A DNA stretch of 64,000 bases from Lantana camara (lineage: Eukaryota; Streptophyta; Magnoliopsida; Lamiales; Verbenaceae). Both the position numbers and the translations under genes were made by a program. Shown here one piece after another: positions 45,043 to 56,770 of this stretch (positions are counted from its first letter, which is position 1; each line of letters begins with the position of its first letter). Under the pieces are notes generated by a model. That model saw only the letters and a program-made list of their open reading frames with translations, had not been told where the DNA came from and did not search any database. The DNA is taken from contig CM074858.1 in NCBI GenBank assembly GCA_037501455.1, positions 46,621,001 through 46,685,000 of the forward strand, read 5' to 3'.

Positions 45043-47964
45043 CGAAAATAAAGCAAGGAAGTCTCCAATACTCCCAAGCAACACACACGAAACCAAAATT
45101 AAAATCACGTAAGGCACTCAAAGCAAGTAATAAATGTCGCCCACACTGATATCCAATTACTCCAAGTAATTTAACACCGTGCAGATCAAAACACTTAACA
45201 AAAAAAAATATATAAGTTAAATTTGCATGGATGCATGTATCATGAATGCTATAAGTACCGTTCACCGTAGTAGTAAAATTCAGATTGGTGAGTTGTCATT
45301 GTCCACGGTATGATCTGTCCCAAATGTAACTCAGTGCCCAGCTTGTCTTGTACCTCTTCAGGGTTCCCCGGTGAAGCGATTGATGAATTCTTTTTGGAGT
45401 ATTCTTAGATCCCTTTTGACTTGTACTGCTTCCAGTTTTCACCATTTCCCTCAATCCTCATTCGCCCAACCAACTCTTTTTAATTAACCACGCTTGGCCT
45501 CCCGAATACCCTTAGATCATCTGTCTCGAAGTTAGACCCATAGCTACTATCTTACTCATATCAAAGTTTAAAATTCCCTCGAGGATAACTGCCCCTGACC
45601 ACCTTGACGATTCAATCCCTACCTTGAGGTATCTGTCAATAGGATCTACCTTAACACGAATCCTTTTTTCATCTTCCGTGCATATTATCCATTCATTCCC
45701 TTTAACCCCTTAAGGTTACATTCGGCATCAGGCCCCACATTTCTTGTATTGAAGATAGAATGTTCTTGATGATTCTTGTCGTTTGATGTAAATCCTCCAA
45801 TGGTCACCCTATTGGATTACTCGTGATCGCCATCATTCCATCATATGCCAACTTGATTCGACACTCTCTCTTGTCAATTCTGACTTAGGAGTTTCCAGAA
45901 GCTCCCTTATAATTCTGTTATCCCCAGATCCCTGTTCTATACATAGGAATATTCTCCAAGACATTTCCTTTATACCTAATGAGGGACTCCAACACGACTT
46001 GAGTAACTTAACTCTCCTCTTAACAGCTTAACCCTTCAAACCGTCTTGTTTATTTCTGATCATCACTAATAGGACTCCCAGGTCTTCCTTAATTTGCAAT
46101 TTCGTTATTCTTACTAAAATATTTCTTCGAGCACCCTTTCAATCGTCCAATTTGTTCCTCGTCGTGCTCTCCCCCTTAAATTTCTGTTGTCCAGGGTTGA
46201 ACTCCACCGGTTCTTCTTTTATCGAAACTCTTGATGAGTAAATCCCATTAGGTGGAGTTTAACTGATATAGAAATCAAAGATTTGGCTTTTCAACTCCTT
46301 CCCTAGTTCTCTTGGTGTCCGAAACTCCTTTCTTAATCTTGTCCGGAACTCTAGTCTCACTTCTCCTTCTGAATTCTTGTTTCCGTTAACCTATCCCTTA
46401 ATAGAAGTTCTTATTTCCCAAAATCACCTTCCTTCTAATGTCATCCTATTATTTCTCTTCCTCATAACTCGAATGCGGCTCGATTGAACTGATACTTGAT
46501 AGTTGAGGAGAAAGGACTTCCCATCAAGTAAACACTAAAATGCATGCTGGGTTAAAATGACAATGCATGGGTCACGTTTACATCAAGCAATTATACCACA
46601 CATTAGCGCAACGAAACCCATTTAGAAACACACGGATAAAATAAGGTCAAAAGGATAAATAATTAATGTAAAATATGATGCACGTGCTATGAATGCTTTG
46701 GAACCTGTCACCGATGTGGGAAGTTATTAGCTCGGTAGCTTTCCTCGTTCTTCCGATCCCAAGGTCACTTGACCTGGTAATTATTCCTTGCCTTTCCCAC
46801 GGTCTTCGAGACTTCCATACATCTTTGTAAATCAACTTGTATCTTCCACTATCCGAAATTGCAATTTCTTGATCCCTAATTCTTCCACGTCCACTGAGTT
46901 AGCATCTACACTTCTTCTCGTAATTCGACCTTTACTTCTAATCGTCACCTTAATCAAGAATCCCGTGCCTATCCTTTGTGGATTCAATTCATCTCTAATT
47001 GCTTACATTTGAGCGCATGATATCCTTGCAAGGAGTGATTGCCTTTCTTTACCGTTCCCATTTGTTGCTTCATATCTTCCATTTTACTTCACAACATGGC
47101 AATTCAGCTTGGTTTTGGAAAAACGAACTCATATCCCAATCAACACCTTGATCAAGATTCCCGTGACTATTGTTTATGAGCTTCCCATCACGATCGAAAT
47201 CCAGAGCACCCAAGTCCAACTCTTCCCGGTCTTAACTTCGACGGACTTGATTTCAATTCACCAGGCTTAATCAGAAATCCTTCTTGTCGACCCCAGGTAC
47301 ACAGCTCCTACCGGACCCATTTTATCTTAGTCTCTCTGAATTATTGAGACCTCTTCAACGATCCCATCCGGGATCAAAATATCTTCAAGGTTCGTTCCCT
47401 TCATTCTTTAGGTTGACCGATCTTGCTGAATCCAATTAAAACACTCCAAGTAGCAGATTCTCATAAATTAGTCTTTTAAGTCCCAACAATCCCATGATTA
47501 ACTCCTATTCCGATTTCACGAAATATCTCTCTGCCATCGCATCTCTAGATTCAATCTTCCCATTCCGAATCCTCATCCTTGACTCTAGCTCCATTTGGGA
47601 AGTCTCACATCTCTAATGCTCTACATTCTTCCCAGAGTATCCTGCCCATCTTCCATGCCTCAGAAGGTTTGCAATCGATCTTCTTTGTCATAGAACTTGG
47701 CCGTGGTTTGATATTATCTTCATAACCTATAAATCGTAGCTTACTTCAAGAGTAGATGCATGCGATTAGTGCATGCTCATGACACATTTTCAACAATTAT
47801 TGCAAGGATCCTTATGTAAATGCAACAGATAGTCCAACGAAATTCAAAAAGGAAAGCCAAATTCATGTTCAAGATCAATGCAATGCACACATTGTCATAT
47901 AGTCCCTAAGCCGTACGACCTAGACTGACTCACACACGACACGAGAACACCGGTTTTGCAACCG

Positions 47965-47977
47965 GGCTCTGATACCA
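47965..47977 (-). other. RE6 primer binding site (initiator tRNA-Met)
   Basis: Minus strand TGGTATCAGAGCC, 8 bp inside the 5' LTR. Confidence 0.93.
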
Positions 47978-47985
47978 CTTAAGGA

Positions 47986-50900
47986 TGTAGCACCCCGCAC
48001 GTGAGGCACCACATCCCCCGCACTATGGCTCAACACGAGTAACGAAACAGTACCCCGCACCCGTATCAAACCATAGCGAACGGGAGACAAACATAAAAAC
48101 CTTCCTAAGCCAGGCGGAGCTAGACCCTGCAAAGAATATCAAATCACAAAGTAATATGCATAGCCAAGCCAAAGTAAGTTCAATAATAACAACCATAACC
48201 AGAATTGGGCTCTTCAGGCCTCTTTTACATCATAACAAAACCCCGTAAAAGCAATTCAATACCAATTACATGAATATTCAAGTTCATGATATAACCCAAA
48301 CGAATCATACACAATTCCAATACATGAATGAGTGAAGAGACTCTCCTAATCTAACTCGACTCACTTAAAGACTCCAGACACCTCCGCCTAGCTCGAAACT
48401 CCAAAGTCAAACCTGCACACTGAAAGATTGGGGAGGGAGAGGGGTCAGTCTCTAGAAGACTGAGTGAGCAGGAGCGATACATATATATAAAACATGCACA
48501 TGCAAGTCATAAATCCCGAGCAAGGTTTTATTTGAATTTAGTTCCCGACAAGGGCAAGAAAATAGATAAACAATGCTCGACTTTTACGACTAATTCATAT
48601 TAAATTCATTACATTCATAAATCATACATATGCATAAGGCTCGGCGAGTGAGCGTGCACAATCTCCAACCAAAATCCGACCGTGTACGACAATTTTCATT
48701 AATAAGTTAATTAGGTGATCATGCAATATCCCATAATACACGCAGACCATACATCATATCATAAACATATTCGTTTGGGCGATCCGGATCCCGACCTTCC
48801 CGCACGGTGCATAATCATAACATATCATATTCATAAGCATAATCATATCATAACCAACCTTCTTCCTCCGGGTGGTGGACGGGTTTGCAAGACCCGACCA
48901 CCCAATCATATCAATGCGGCTATGAGGTTCATGAGGCCTCAAAGCCCGGTTAGCGTTTCCCCGTCAAGAACCTCCCTTGACGAAGTCCGTTTCGCCGTAA
49001 GTTGGAACTAGTATATGGGATCCCCGTCAGCCCTTGCTTCCTCGGTTAGCCTCATATACTAAGTCCCGGGGCCCGTACAATCATAATATGCATAACATGA
49101 TCTCGCCAAAACATAACAATACATACATAGGATACATACTATAGGAAATCATACTTTACCATGTAACTCGGCATATGCTATATACGTACCTCTCCGTGTC
49201 ATCCGAATCCGTAGCTAGCATGAAGACACACGGTTTGGAGCATAGCCTCATTACAAAACCATTTTTAAGCTTATATACGCTCATACGTATAATTCAGAAG
49301 AATTTACTCGATAACTTCCTTTGAAAACCATATATATATAATCATAAGGTTTTGGCCAAAGCTTTTCACATAAGGATTGTAGGGTTTGTTACATAGCTAA
49401 AACAAAACCACCCTCACCTGAACCGTGACAAAACAAGGAACAAGTACCAAGTGCCTGAACAAGATCTCTCCACCCTGGAGACAAACTTTACAAAAGACCG
49501 CAAGACGTTTTCGTGAGACTCAAGACTCTTAATGAACCAAATATGACGCACGGCAATGCACAAGCATGATATGAAGGCATAAAGATCATATTAAGTCATG
49601 AAAATCATATAACCAATTCATTCACTTGTTCAATCATAAATCATTCAAATTCTTCAATTCAATGTCCAATCAAATTAATTCAAGAATTCAAATAGGAGCA
49701 TAGAACATATTCAAACTCACCCATAATGCTACCACGTACTTCATATTACAAAAGATAACATATTTCCAAGGTTTGACAACAAGGAGGAAGCATATGAAAT
49801 AGAAAATGAATTACGCGATTCATAAACGACATATAAACACACATAAACGGCAATAAGCAAAAGCATGCCTATAACTCATCCAAATGCCATGAAATTAAAC
49901 CACAATGCTCCCAACATATAGCAAAACAAGTTTATAGTTCAACACAAAAGGAGATAAAGTCATTCAAGAGGTGAAACGAATTAAAAACAGAAAAGGAAGC
50001 AACACGGACTGCGCAGGGGAAGGGACACGGGGGTGTCACCTTCCTTAGCCAAACTGAGCCACGACCGTGGCTCAGTACAGAGCTGCCCAGAAGGTGTGAC
50101 ACGCCCTTGTCTCACTCTTATGAGTAAATGAGACACGGGGGTGTCACGGTACAGAACTTAGAACGCAAGCAAGACCTAACCGGCAAAACTGAACTCATAC
50201 AAACTCAATCCAAAGGCATACCAAACCAACTCCAAATGCTATCAATCCAAAGGCATACCAAACCAACTCCAAATGCTATGAAACTTAATATACAGTATAT
50301 TTGGCATGTAATGAACATATTTCATTTAGAGTGAAAAGGCTAAATCACACATTAAGGCCATCGAATCCATGCAACAAAACTGGGTCGCCAAAATCGCACA
50401 TATGAGCCCTAATGATTCCATCATGCCTTGATCAAGTACTTAGGGCTTGAATTTGGATCTGAAACTTTGGGGAATGCATGCAAAAATACTCAACTACTAA
50501 TGTACTTCATATATATGCAAAATGGTACAATTTAAAGCACATTAGAATGACCAACAAGTTACAAAACGAAACAGCAACAAGTCTGCATGAAGCATGCATA
50601 AAAACAGGCCATGTACTTCGGTTTTGAGGCTTCAAATGGATCCAAATACTTGAAACATGAATGTTAACATATAAAGTAATGAGTGTACATCAACTCCATG
50701 CAATTTCACACGAAATGGAGACCATTTAATCAAGCAACAACACAAAATTTTACACAGCAGTTCGAAAAACAGGGGAATCAATTTGATCATCAAGTTTGGA
50801 GCTCCATATCTCATAATTTCATTAAAGGGTCAAGAGATAAAATCCTCCTAATATCATATACTATGAGTTGGGAAAGAAATTGGACAAGAAACAAGCTCAT

Positions 50901-51997
50901 ATAATCATTTACAAGCAAGGAAAACAGCTGCACAACCAAGCAAGGTCACAAGAGCAATTACCACCAAAACCCTATTCATGCTCTTAACCCAAACCCTAAT
51001 CAAATCTGATCCAAAACATGATGTAAGTAGATGAAATCAAGTATAATAGAGTAGAGAAGACATAAATATTCATACCTTGAAGATTTGGTGAAGAAAAATG
51101 GTGATTTGAGCTCAAAATCACAAAAGGGCCAAGGTTTCCTTCTTCTTTCTCCTCTATCTCTCTCTCTCTCTCGATCAGTTCCAGCTGAAAAAGGGGGATA
51201 TTTGTTCGGTTTTCAGAACAAAAAGGGAAGAGAAAGGCTTATCCCAAGGTACACAAGCCATGGTTAAGGTATGGTTAGGTTAGGGAGGTGTTAAGGGGTC
51301 CCACCATGAAGACTAGTCAACATAAGGAGCTCTTCTTGCACGAGTTGCTCGTTACGGTTGGATTTCGGAGGTCTTAATGATCTCAAAAAGGTATGAGGCT
51401 TGTTCCATTGTCTCTGAATCGTCGATACGAAGGCAACGGAGGTGTCGGAATTCGAATCCGAATTCCCGAGCTCAAGATATCACATACGGAACCAAGGGTC
51501 TGCTAATTGCTCGTTAGCCCCCGACTTGGTTCCACAAATCAAATTAAATTCGTAAACACGTCAAATGAATCCAAAAACATAAACCGAGCATAGAGACATG
51601 TTCATAACACACATATTTACAACATATTAAATTTTCACGACATTTCGGTATCAATACATATATGAACAAAGCAAAAATAGAACACTCATGCGCATGAACA
51701 AATTCATATTGTTATAAATGAATTACTAAAACTTAAATTCCATATTAAATGAATTTAAAGCCAGCTAATATCTTGTTGAAATTAATTAACAGAATTACCG
51801 AAATAGTTAAGGTAACATGAAACCTTAATTAAGAAATTAAACACTAAATATCAAAGTAAAATAAAATGAATTAAATTAAAGTAACAATAGTTTAAATCAA
51901 ATATAAACATTTATAAACGATTAATCATATAATTAAATAATTAATTTGCGCAATTTATAAACAAATACGTCACATTATTATTACTGAAAAACTGGGG
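47986..51997 (-). repeat. RE6 5' LTR, missing its outermost 7 bp
   Basis: Copy of 40854-44818. It differs by an extra 17 bp near 48151, a 39-bp tandem duplication at about 50205-50280, and loss of the terminal CGTTACA (plus strand) at 51997. Palindromes lie at 50022-50150, a leader donor near 51074 and a hairpin at 48445-48463. Confidence 0.92.
50022..50150 (-). repeat. Palindrome group, RE6 5' LTR copy
   Basis: Same four inverted repeats as 42874-43002. One arm base has changed (GCCCGTG to GCCCTTG near 50106). The GAGCCAC hairpin at 50053-50076 is unchanged. Confidence 0.85.
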
Positions 51998-52290
51998 TAG
52001 AGGAGATATCGTTGGAACCGGATTTGACTTATGTTTTGAAGCCCGCTAAGATTCTAGACAGGAAGTTTCAAGAGTTAAGGAATAGGAAGATTCCTTTGGT
52101 TAAAGTCCTTTGGAAGGGACATGGGACAGACGAGGTAACCTGGGAGACAGAAGAGAAAATGCAGAAACATCACCCTGAGTTGTTTGCAGTTGCATCAGAA
52201 GAATCTGAGGACATATTCTCTTTAAGGAGGGGTGATTGTAACAGCCCAAAACAGGGCCTGGATGAAAACAGTAAGTTAAGGCAGTGGTAA
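51998..52290 (+). pseudogene. gag-pol: RE5 pol, C-terminal chromodomain end after RE6
   Basis: Continues the RE5 polyprotein after RE6. It reads VEEISLEPDLTY, then [10 protein letters not shown] and VTWETEEKM, the chromodomain-like tail aligned with RE1 and RE2, ending HHPELF. About 36-40 codons between the GPY motif and this point are missing, lost with the end of the RE6 LTR. The frame then runs through the polypurine tract and 54 bp into the 3' LTR before a TAA at 52288, as in RE2. Confidence 0.88.
52223..52236 (+). other. RE5 polypurine tract
   Basis: AAGGAGGGGTGAT directly before the 3' LTR; also in the reading frame of the polyprotein. Confidence 0.85.
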
Positions 52291-55200
52291 AGCGTTTATA
52301 GACCGTGATCCAACTTTTTCAATCATCGTGCATTGCATTCTTACATGAACTTTGTGCTCGTATATGATTTGACATGCTTTAAGGGGGAATTCCTGACCTT
52401 TGATACAGTTTACTATTCATAACCCGAGCGTACCTTGTTCATATTGCTACTCGAACCCTAGAGGTTCATCACACATGTTTCCCAATCGTTTGAACTTGTT
52501 TCCCGAACTCAGAAAGTCTTTCTTGAACCATAAGGGTATTTTTGGAACTTACCGACCAAAGTTACTATTCATCAGAAAATGAGCTTTTGATTCTGATACC
52601 TTTTTCAACCCAAGTTACAGTTGAATCGATCCTTGAGTCGAGACGAGTCTTTTGATATTATTCTTGGCTTGGAAATCCATTCCGGAACTTTGTTTTATTG
52701 AAAACGTTTTTGAAAACCCTAGTTTACTATTCCTTTTACGAACGGTTTTCATTCGGAAAATGTTTTCTCTTCGGATTTGCACTACTTGAGCTATTTCAAG
52801 ATTTTTGAGATGTTTTACAACTCTTGATTCAAACCCTAGCTTGAAATTTTGAAGCGTACGTTCGTACGTGAGAATTCGCTATTCATCCTACGTTTTCAAC
52901 TTTTTAACGGTAAAACGTTTTATAGTCGATTTTGGACTCAAAACGCTTCTCGATTTATTTCTTGAATTTTGGAAGCAATCCGGACTGGAAAATCATTCTA
53001 GAAAGTCGTTTTTCACTCATATCGAGTTTCGAGCTCAAAACTTTTATTCACTAAAACTAATGTATCTTTCAAACGGTAAATCCGATTTCGACGAATGAAT
53101 ATGCGTTTCGAAGCTAATTTCTTGCCGTCGGAATGGTTAAACATCCAGCCACTTATCCTCGAGCCTTGGGGGACGAAATTACAGAAATACCCCCAGCAGC
53201 CCATTTTTAGCTTTAACATCCCTAAAGCTTCTAGAAGATACAAGTGGATGAACTCTTGTTTTGCTCTCCTACCCTTAAGCCCTCTCTAATTGCAAGGTGA
53301 GGGGCTTCCCAACACCTATATATACCCCTCTCATGGCATTTGAATCCTTGCTCAAAGTCTTGTGTTAACAAGCACTCCTCTCTCCCTCCTTTCCCCTCTT
53401 GCCGTCGGCATCCCCTCCCCTTGTAGCTAGGTGAGTTTGTTTTGTTTATGTTATGTTAGTTTAGTTTATGTTTTTATGTTATGGTATGTTTATATTATGT
53501 TTAGGTTGGGTCTTAGGGTCTTCCCTAAGCCATCTAGGATTTTATTTTATGCATTTATTATATAGTTTTCATGATATGTTTGTGTAGTTGTTTATATGTT
53601 TTAATTGTTTAGTATATGCTTGAATATGTTATGAATTGCTCTAGTATATGCCATGATCATGTGATATGCTTATTATATTATGAGAATTGATGCATGATTA
53701 TGGAATTTGAATTATGTTCATGCATGTTAGCTAATGGAATAGTGATTTACAATTTATTATGTCACAACTTGTTACATGTTGATATGGAATTAAATTGTTA
53801 CATGTTGCATGCCTAAAGGTTTATGATATATGATATGATATGATATGAGATATGTTGTGACATGTTGTCACATTGTTATATGACTCTTGAATTATGAATT
53901 GAGCTTATGGTATGATTTGGATTAATGGATTAGTGCCTTGATCATGTTATACACTTTAATAGTGTCACATGTTATAACCTAAGATAGATTAGTGTTTCAT
54001 AACTTGATCTTATGCCTTAATTGGATCTCTTAACTATAGGTTATACCTTTAACCTAGATCACATTTGATTATATTAACATGAACTTGAAACTATAGGTTA
54101 TAATCAAGATCATAATTTAATTAGGGTGTGTGTGTGTGTGCATGCCGTGTGTGTGTGTGTGTTCGTGCATGGTGTGTGTGTGTACCGTGTGTGTGTAGGT
54201 GTGTGTATAGTAAGGGTTTGACCCGACCCTTTGACCCGACATGTGAATAGTAACCGGTGAATAGTAATCGTGAATAGTAATATTGAATAGTACTTTTGAA
54301 TAGTGCTTTTGAATAGTAAAAATGAATTAAAACTTGTGCTTTCTCTATAGAGATTTGCACCTAGGGTTTCCATATCCAGGGTCTAAAATGTGTTTTCAAA
54401 ATGTGTTTTCTTTCGTGGACTTGTTTCTTTACCTAAGGTTTGCGATAGGATTCATAATTTGACTAAAGCTTACTCGGTTATAGTAAGATCATAGTCTAAC
54501 GTTAAGAGTAACTCACTTTGACGTATTCCTTTGTGTGTTACCTTTCTTGAACACCTTAAATGGTATTACTCTCTTGTGTTACATGTTCCTTGTTCATTTG
54601 TTTCTTGCATTTCATATGCATCTTGGTTAGTAGTGGGTCTTAGTTCTTAAGGTCACTCTAGTACGCCACCTACAGGAGTTAAAGTTGAGCACTGGGATCC
54701 CCAGGGCACCGCATAATCTGTCTACCTACCTTTTGTTACTATTAGGTGAGGTGAAGTTATAAATGTTTTCCAACTGGAACCACGATTATACTATCGTATC
54801 ATATGTTTTGGAATTCAAAGCTAAACCTCGTTTTGAACTATCCCTTTTATCGGGACATTCTCTTGAAAGGATCATTCATACTTTAATAGTATACATTGAT
54901 CAACAGTACATGTTTTCCAAAGTTCTGCATTCTTGTTCAAAGACAGTTAATTGTTTGCATATGTTTTCAAAGTACAGACAAAATCACATGTTTTCAGACA
55001 GAATCATATGTTTTACAGACAGCATCATATGTTACAGTTACAGTTTCACATGTTATAGTTAGCATACTGGAGTGTTACTCTGGTCACTGCTAATCTTAAA
55101 TGCAAGCATACAGTTTACAGTTTGAGCCCGGCGGTTATGTGTGGAGGTGATGCTCGGGAGGTGAGCGCCAATGACATCACCAATACCGGCCGCCACACTT

Positions 55201-56383
55201 AGACTATTGACACCGACTTTTAACAGGAGGTTTGTTAAGTCAGGACAATTTGTCTGGGAACGGACAGCAAATCTGTTCCCATTACATGTTTACAGGTCGC
55301 CTAGGGCTAGCTACCCGAAGTGACAACCGGTGGAGGATGGTGCATGTTTGTATGCGTTGGTAAGAGTTGTTGCTGACCTTGGTCTGATAGTCTACTATGT
55401 GCGGAGTTGTTGTTGACCTTGGTCCGATGCTCTACTATATGTGGGGTTATTGTTGATCTTGCTCCGATACTCTACTAAACGTGGAATTATCGTTGATCCT
55501 GGTCCGACACTCTACCGAATCATGTTTTCTGGAGTAAGGATGGAGGAGCCTAGCTTGCGGGCAAAATTCTGTTTCATAAAGGATGGTTCATATCTGGAAA
55601 AGTTCACTTTACCCTTATCCCGTTTTATGAAAGAACTATGAACCATCAACAGCATATGTGTGCGCGTGTGATAGCATTCATGAAAATATTTTATAACGTG
55701 CATTCTTTTACAGCATCGCATTCAAAGAGTTTTATCAATCGAACTTATTTCAAGTTCTTCTTTAAAGCATTGCATTTAACAGTTTCGAACATTACTTCAA
55801 GTTCTTTAATTCAGTACTTTCTTTAAAGTATTCCCTCGCTTAGTCCTTTTGACTAATACCTCTCCCGTTTTCTTGCCTCGTGGTTTCAGGTCTTGCAGCC
55901 GCAGTCTTGAGGTATCTTGAAGCTCTAGATTGTCATTTTTGTTTCAGTCAGGACTTAGTATTACTTCCTCTTTTGTGTCCTGCATATGTTTTATGGCTGC
56001 ATCACTTTATGTTTCTGTATATGTTTTTGAATACTTGAGTATCTTCGTTATACTCTTTCTGCTACTCTGTTACCGATATTTTGAACTCTGCTGTATCGGT
56101 ACTTATATGTGAATCTTTTATATGTTCTGATATGCCGAGTCTCTCTTACACGATCAATATGTTCTTGCTTGTTACATGCCATCACACACATGTTTTGAAA
56201 AGTTTTTAAAATACTCTGATTTTCCGCTGCATAGCCACATCGTTGTACATGTATAGTTCTGATAGATAGCCGTTCGCTGGAGTATTTCTTGAGTGATGGC
56301 TCACACCATTATTTGAGAGGTGCTTCAGTGCGGGGGTTGAGACGCCGCTCTCCTCTTGTTCTGGTACGGGTGGGGGCGTTACA
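52237..56383 (+). repeat. RE5 3' LTR
   Basis: Same length (4147 bp) as the 5' LTR, offset 20461 bp, with about 45 substitutions and compensating one-base indels. Hairpin at 55840-55856. Confidence 0.95.
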
Positions 56384-56388
56384 AGTTG
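56384..56388 (+). repeat. Target-site duplication AGTTG of RE5, right copy
   Basis: Matches 31771-31775. Confidence 0.95.
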
Positions 56389-56613
56389 AACCCGTTGCTA
56401 TTTGCTTATCTTGATATCTATGTATGTACCTTGCTTCCGCATTGATAATATTTTTGTTTTATGGTCTCTATGGTTGCGAAAGTTAGCTCCTGCCTAGCTT
56501 AGCGAGTGTGTAGGTCCCCGTTCGCCGGGATTTAGATCGGGTATGGATTGTCCGTTTCATATTGGGTCGGGTCTCGGTGCGGGGGATGTGGTACCTTGCG
56601 CTCGGGTGTTACA
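56389..56613 (+). mobile_element. RE4 5' LTR, right part
   Basis: Completes the LTR begun at 28375 (about 3.6 kb in all). Contains CTCCTGCCTAGC (56487), complementary to GCTAGGCGGGA at 31569 apart from one G-U, then a CCCCGTTCGCCGGGAT block and GGTGCGGGGGATGTGG, ending GGTGTTACA. Confidence 0.9.
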
Positions 56614-56770
56614 TCCTTAAGTGGTATCCGAGCCCGGTTGCAAAACCGGTGTTCTCGTGTCGTGATTGAGTCAGTGTAGGTCATACGGCTTAGGAACTAC
56701 GTGACAATGTGTGCATTGCATCGATCTTGAATATGTAATGCTTTCCTTTTTGAATTTTGTTAACTTATCT
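56614..56770 (+). other. RE4 leader with decayed primer site
   Basis: TGGTATCCGAGCC (56622-56634) is the iMet primer site with one change (A to C). The rest closely matches the RE6 leader on the other strand at 47840-47985. RE7 interrupts it at 56771, so no RE4 gene is in the window. Confidence 0.85.

Larger units (their letters stand above)
44819..47985 (-). other. RE6 non-coding interior
   Basis: 3.17 kb without an ORF longer than about 80 codons on either strand and with no visible gag, protease, RT or integrase motif. The purine-rich stretch next to the 3' LTR (about 44819-44834, minus strand AAGGGGGAGAGAT) is the polypurine tract. The primer site is at the other end. The leader next to it (47985 down to about 47840) closely matches the RE4 leader 56614-56770. 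The plus strand of 45300-47700 is notably pyrimidine-rich. Confidence 0.8.
40854..51997 (-). mobile_element. RE6: LARD-like non-autonomous LTR element
   Basis: Minus-strand element with LTRs of about 4.0 kb and a 3.17-kb interior with a primer site and polypurine tract but no gag or pol. Long LTRs with a long non-coding interior match the LARD (large retrotransposon derivative) type. Its LTRs and leader belong to the same family as RE4 and LTR-A. By eye the LTRs differ at some 55-60 sites (about 1.5%), plus a 17-bp indel and a 39-bp tandem duplication. It lies in RE5 pol. The right LTR has lost its last 7 bp together with flanking pol, so the TSD (left side GACAG) is gone. Confidence 0.88.
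31776..56383 (+). mobile_element. RE5: Ty3/Gypsy chromovirus with an extra ORF, defective, split by RE6
   Basis: A 24.6-kb unit, about 13.5 kb without RE6. It has 4147-bp LTRs at both ends, an iMet primer site, an additional ORF before gag, a gag-pol with three stops and an integrase deletion, a polypurine tract and TSD AGTTG. By eye the LTRs differ at roughly 45 sites (about 1.1%), older than RE1 and RE2. It cannot make its own integrase, so it must have moved with help or been damaged after insertion. Confidence 0.94.

Noticed and set aside
45300..47700. Degraded gag-pol in the RE6 interior
   Set aside because: I looked for zinc-knuckle, DPGATHS, IDD, TDAS and GQSE motifs on the minus strand and found none; I cannot exclude very old remnants without a profile search.
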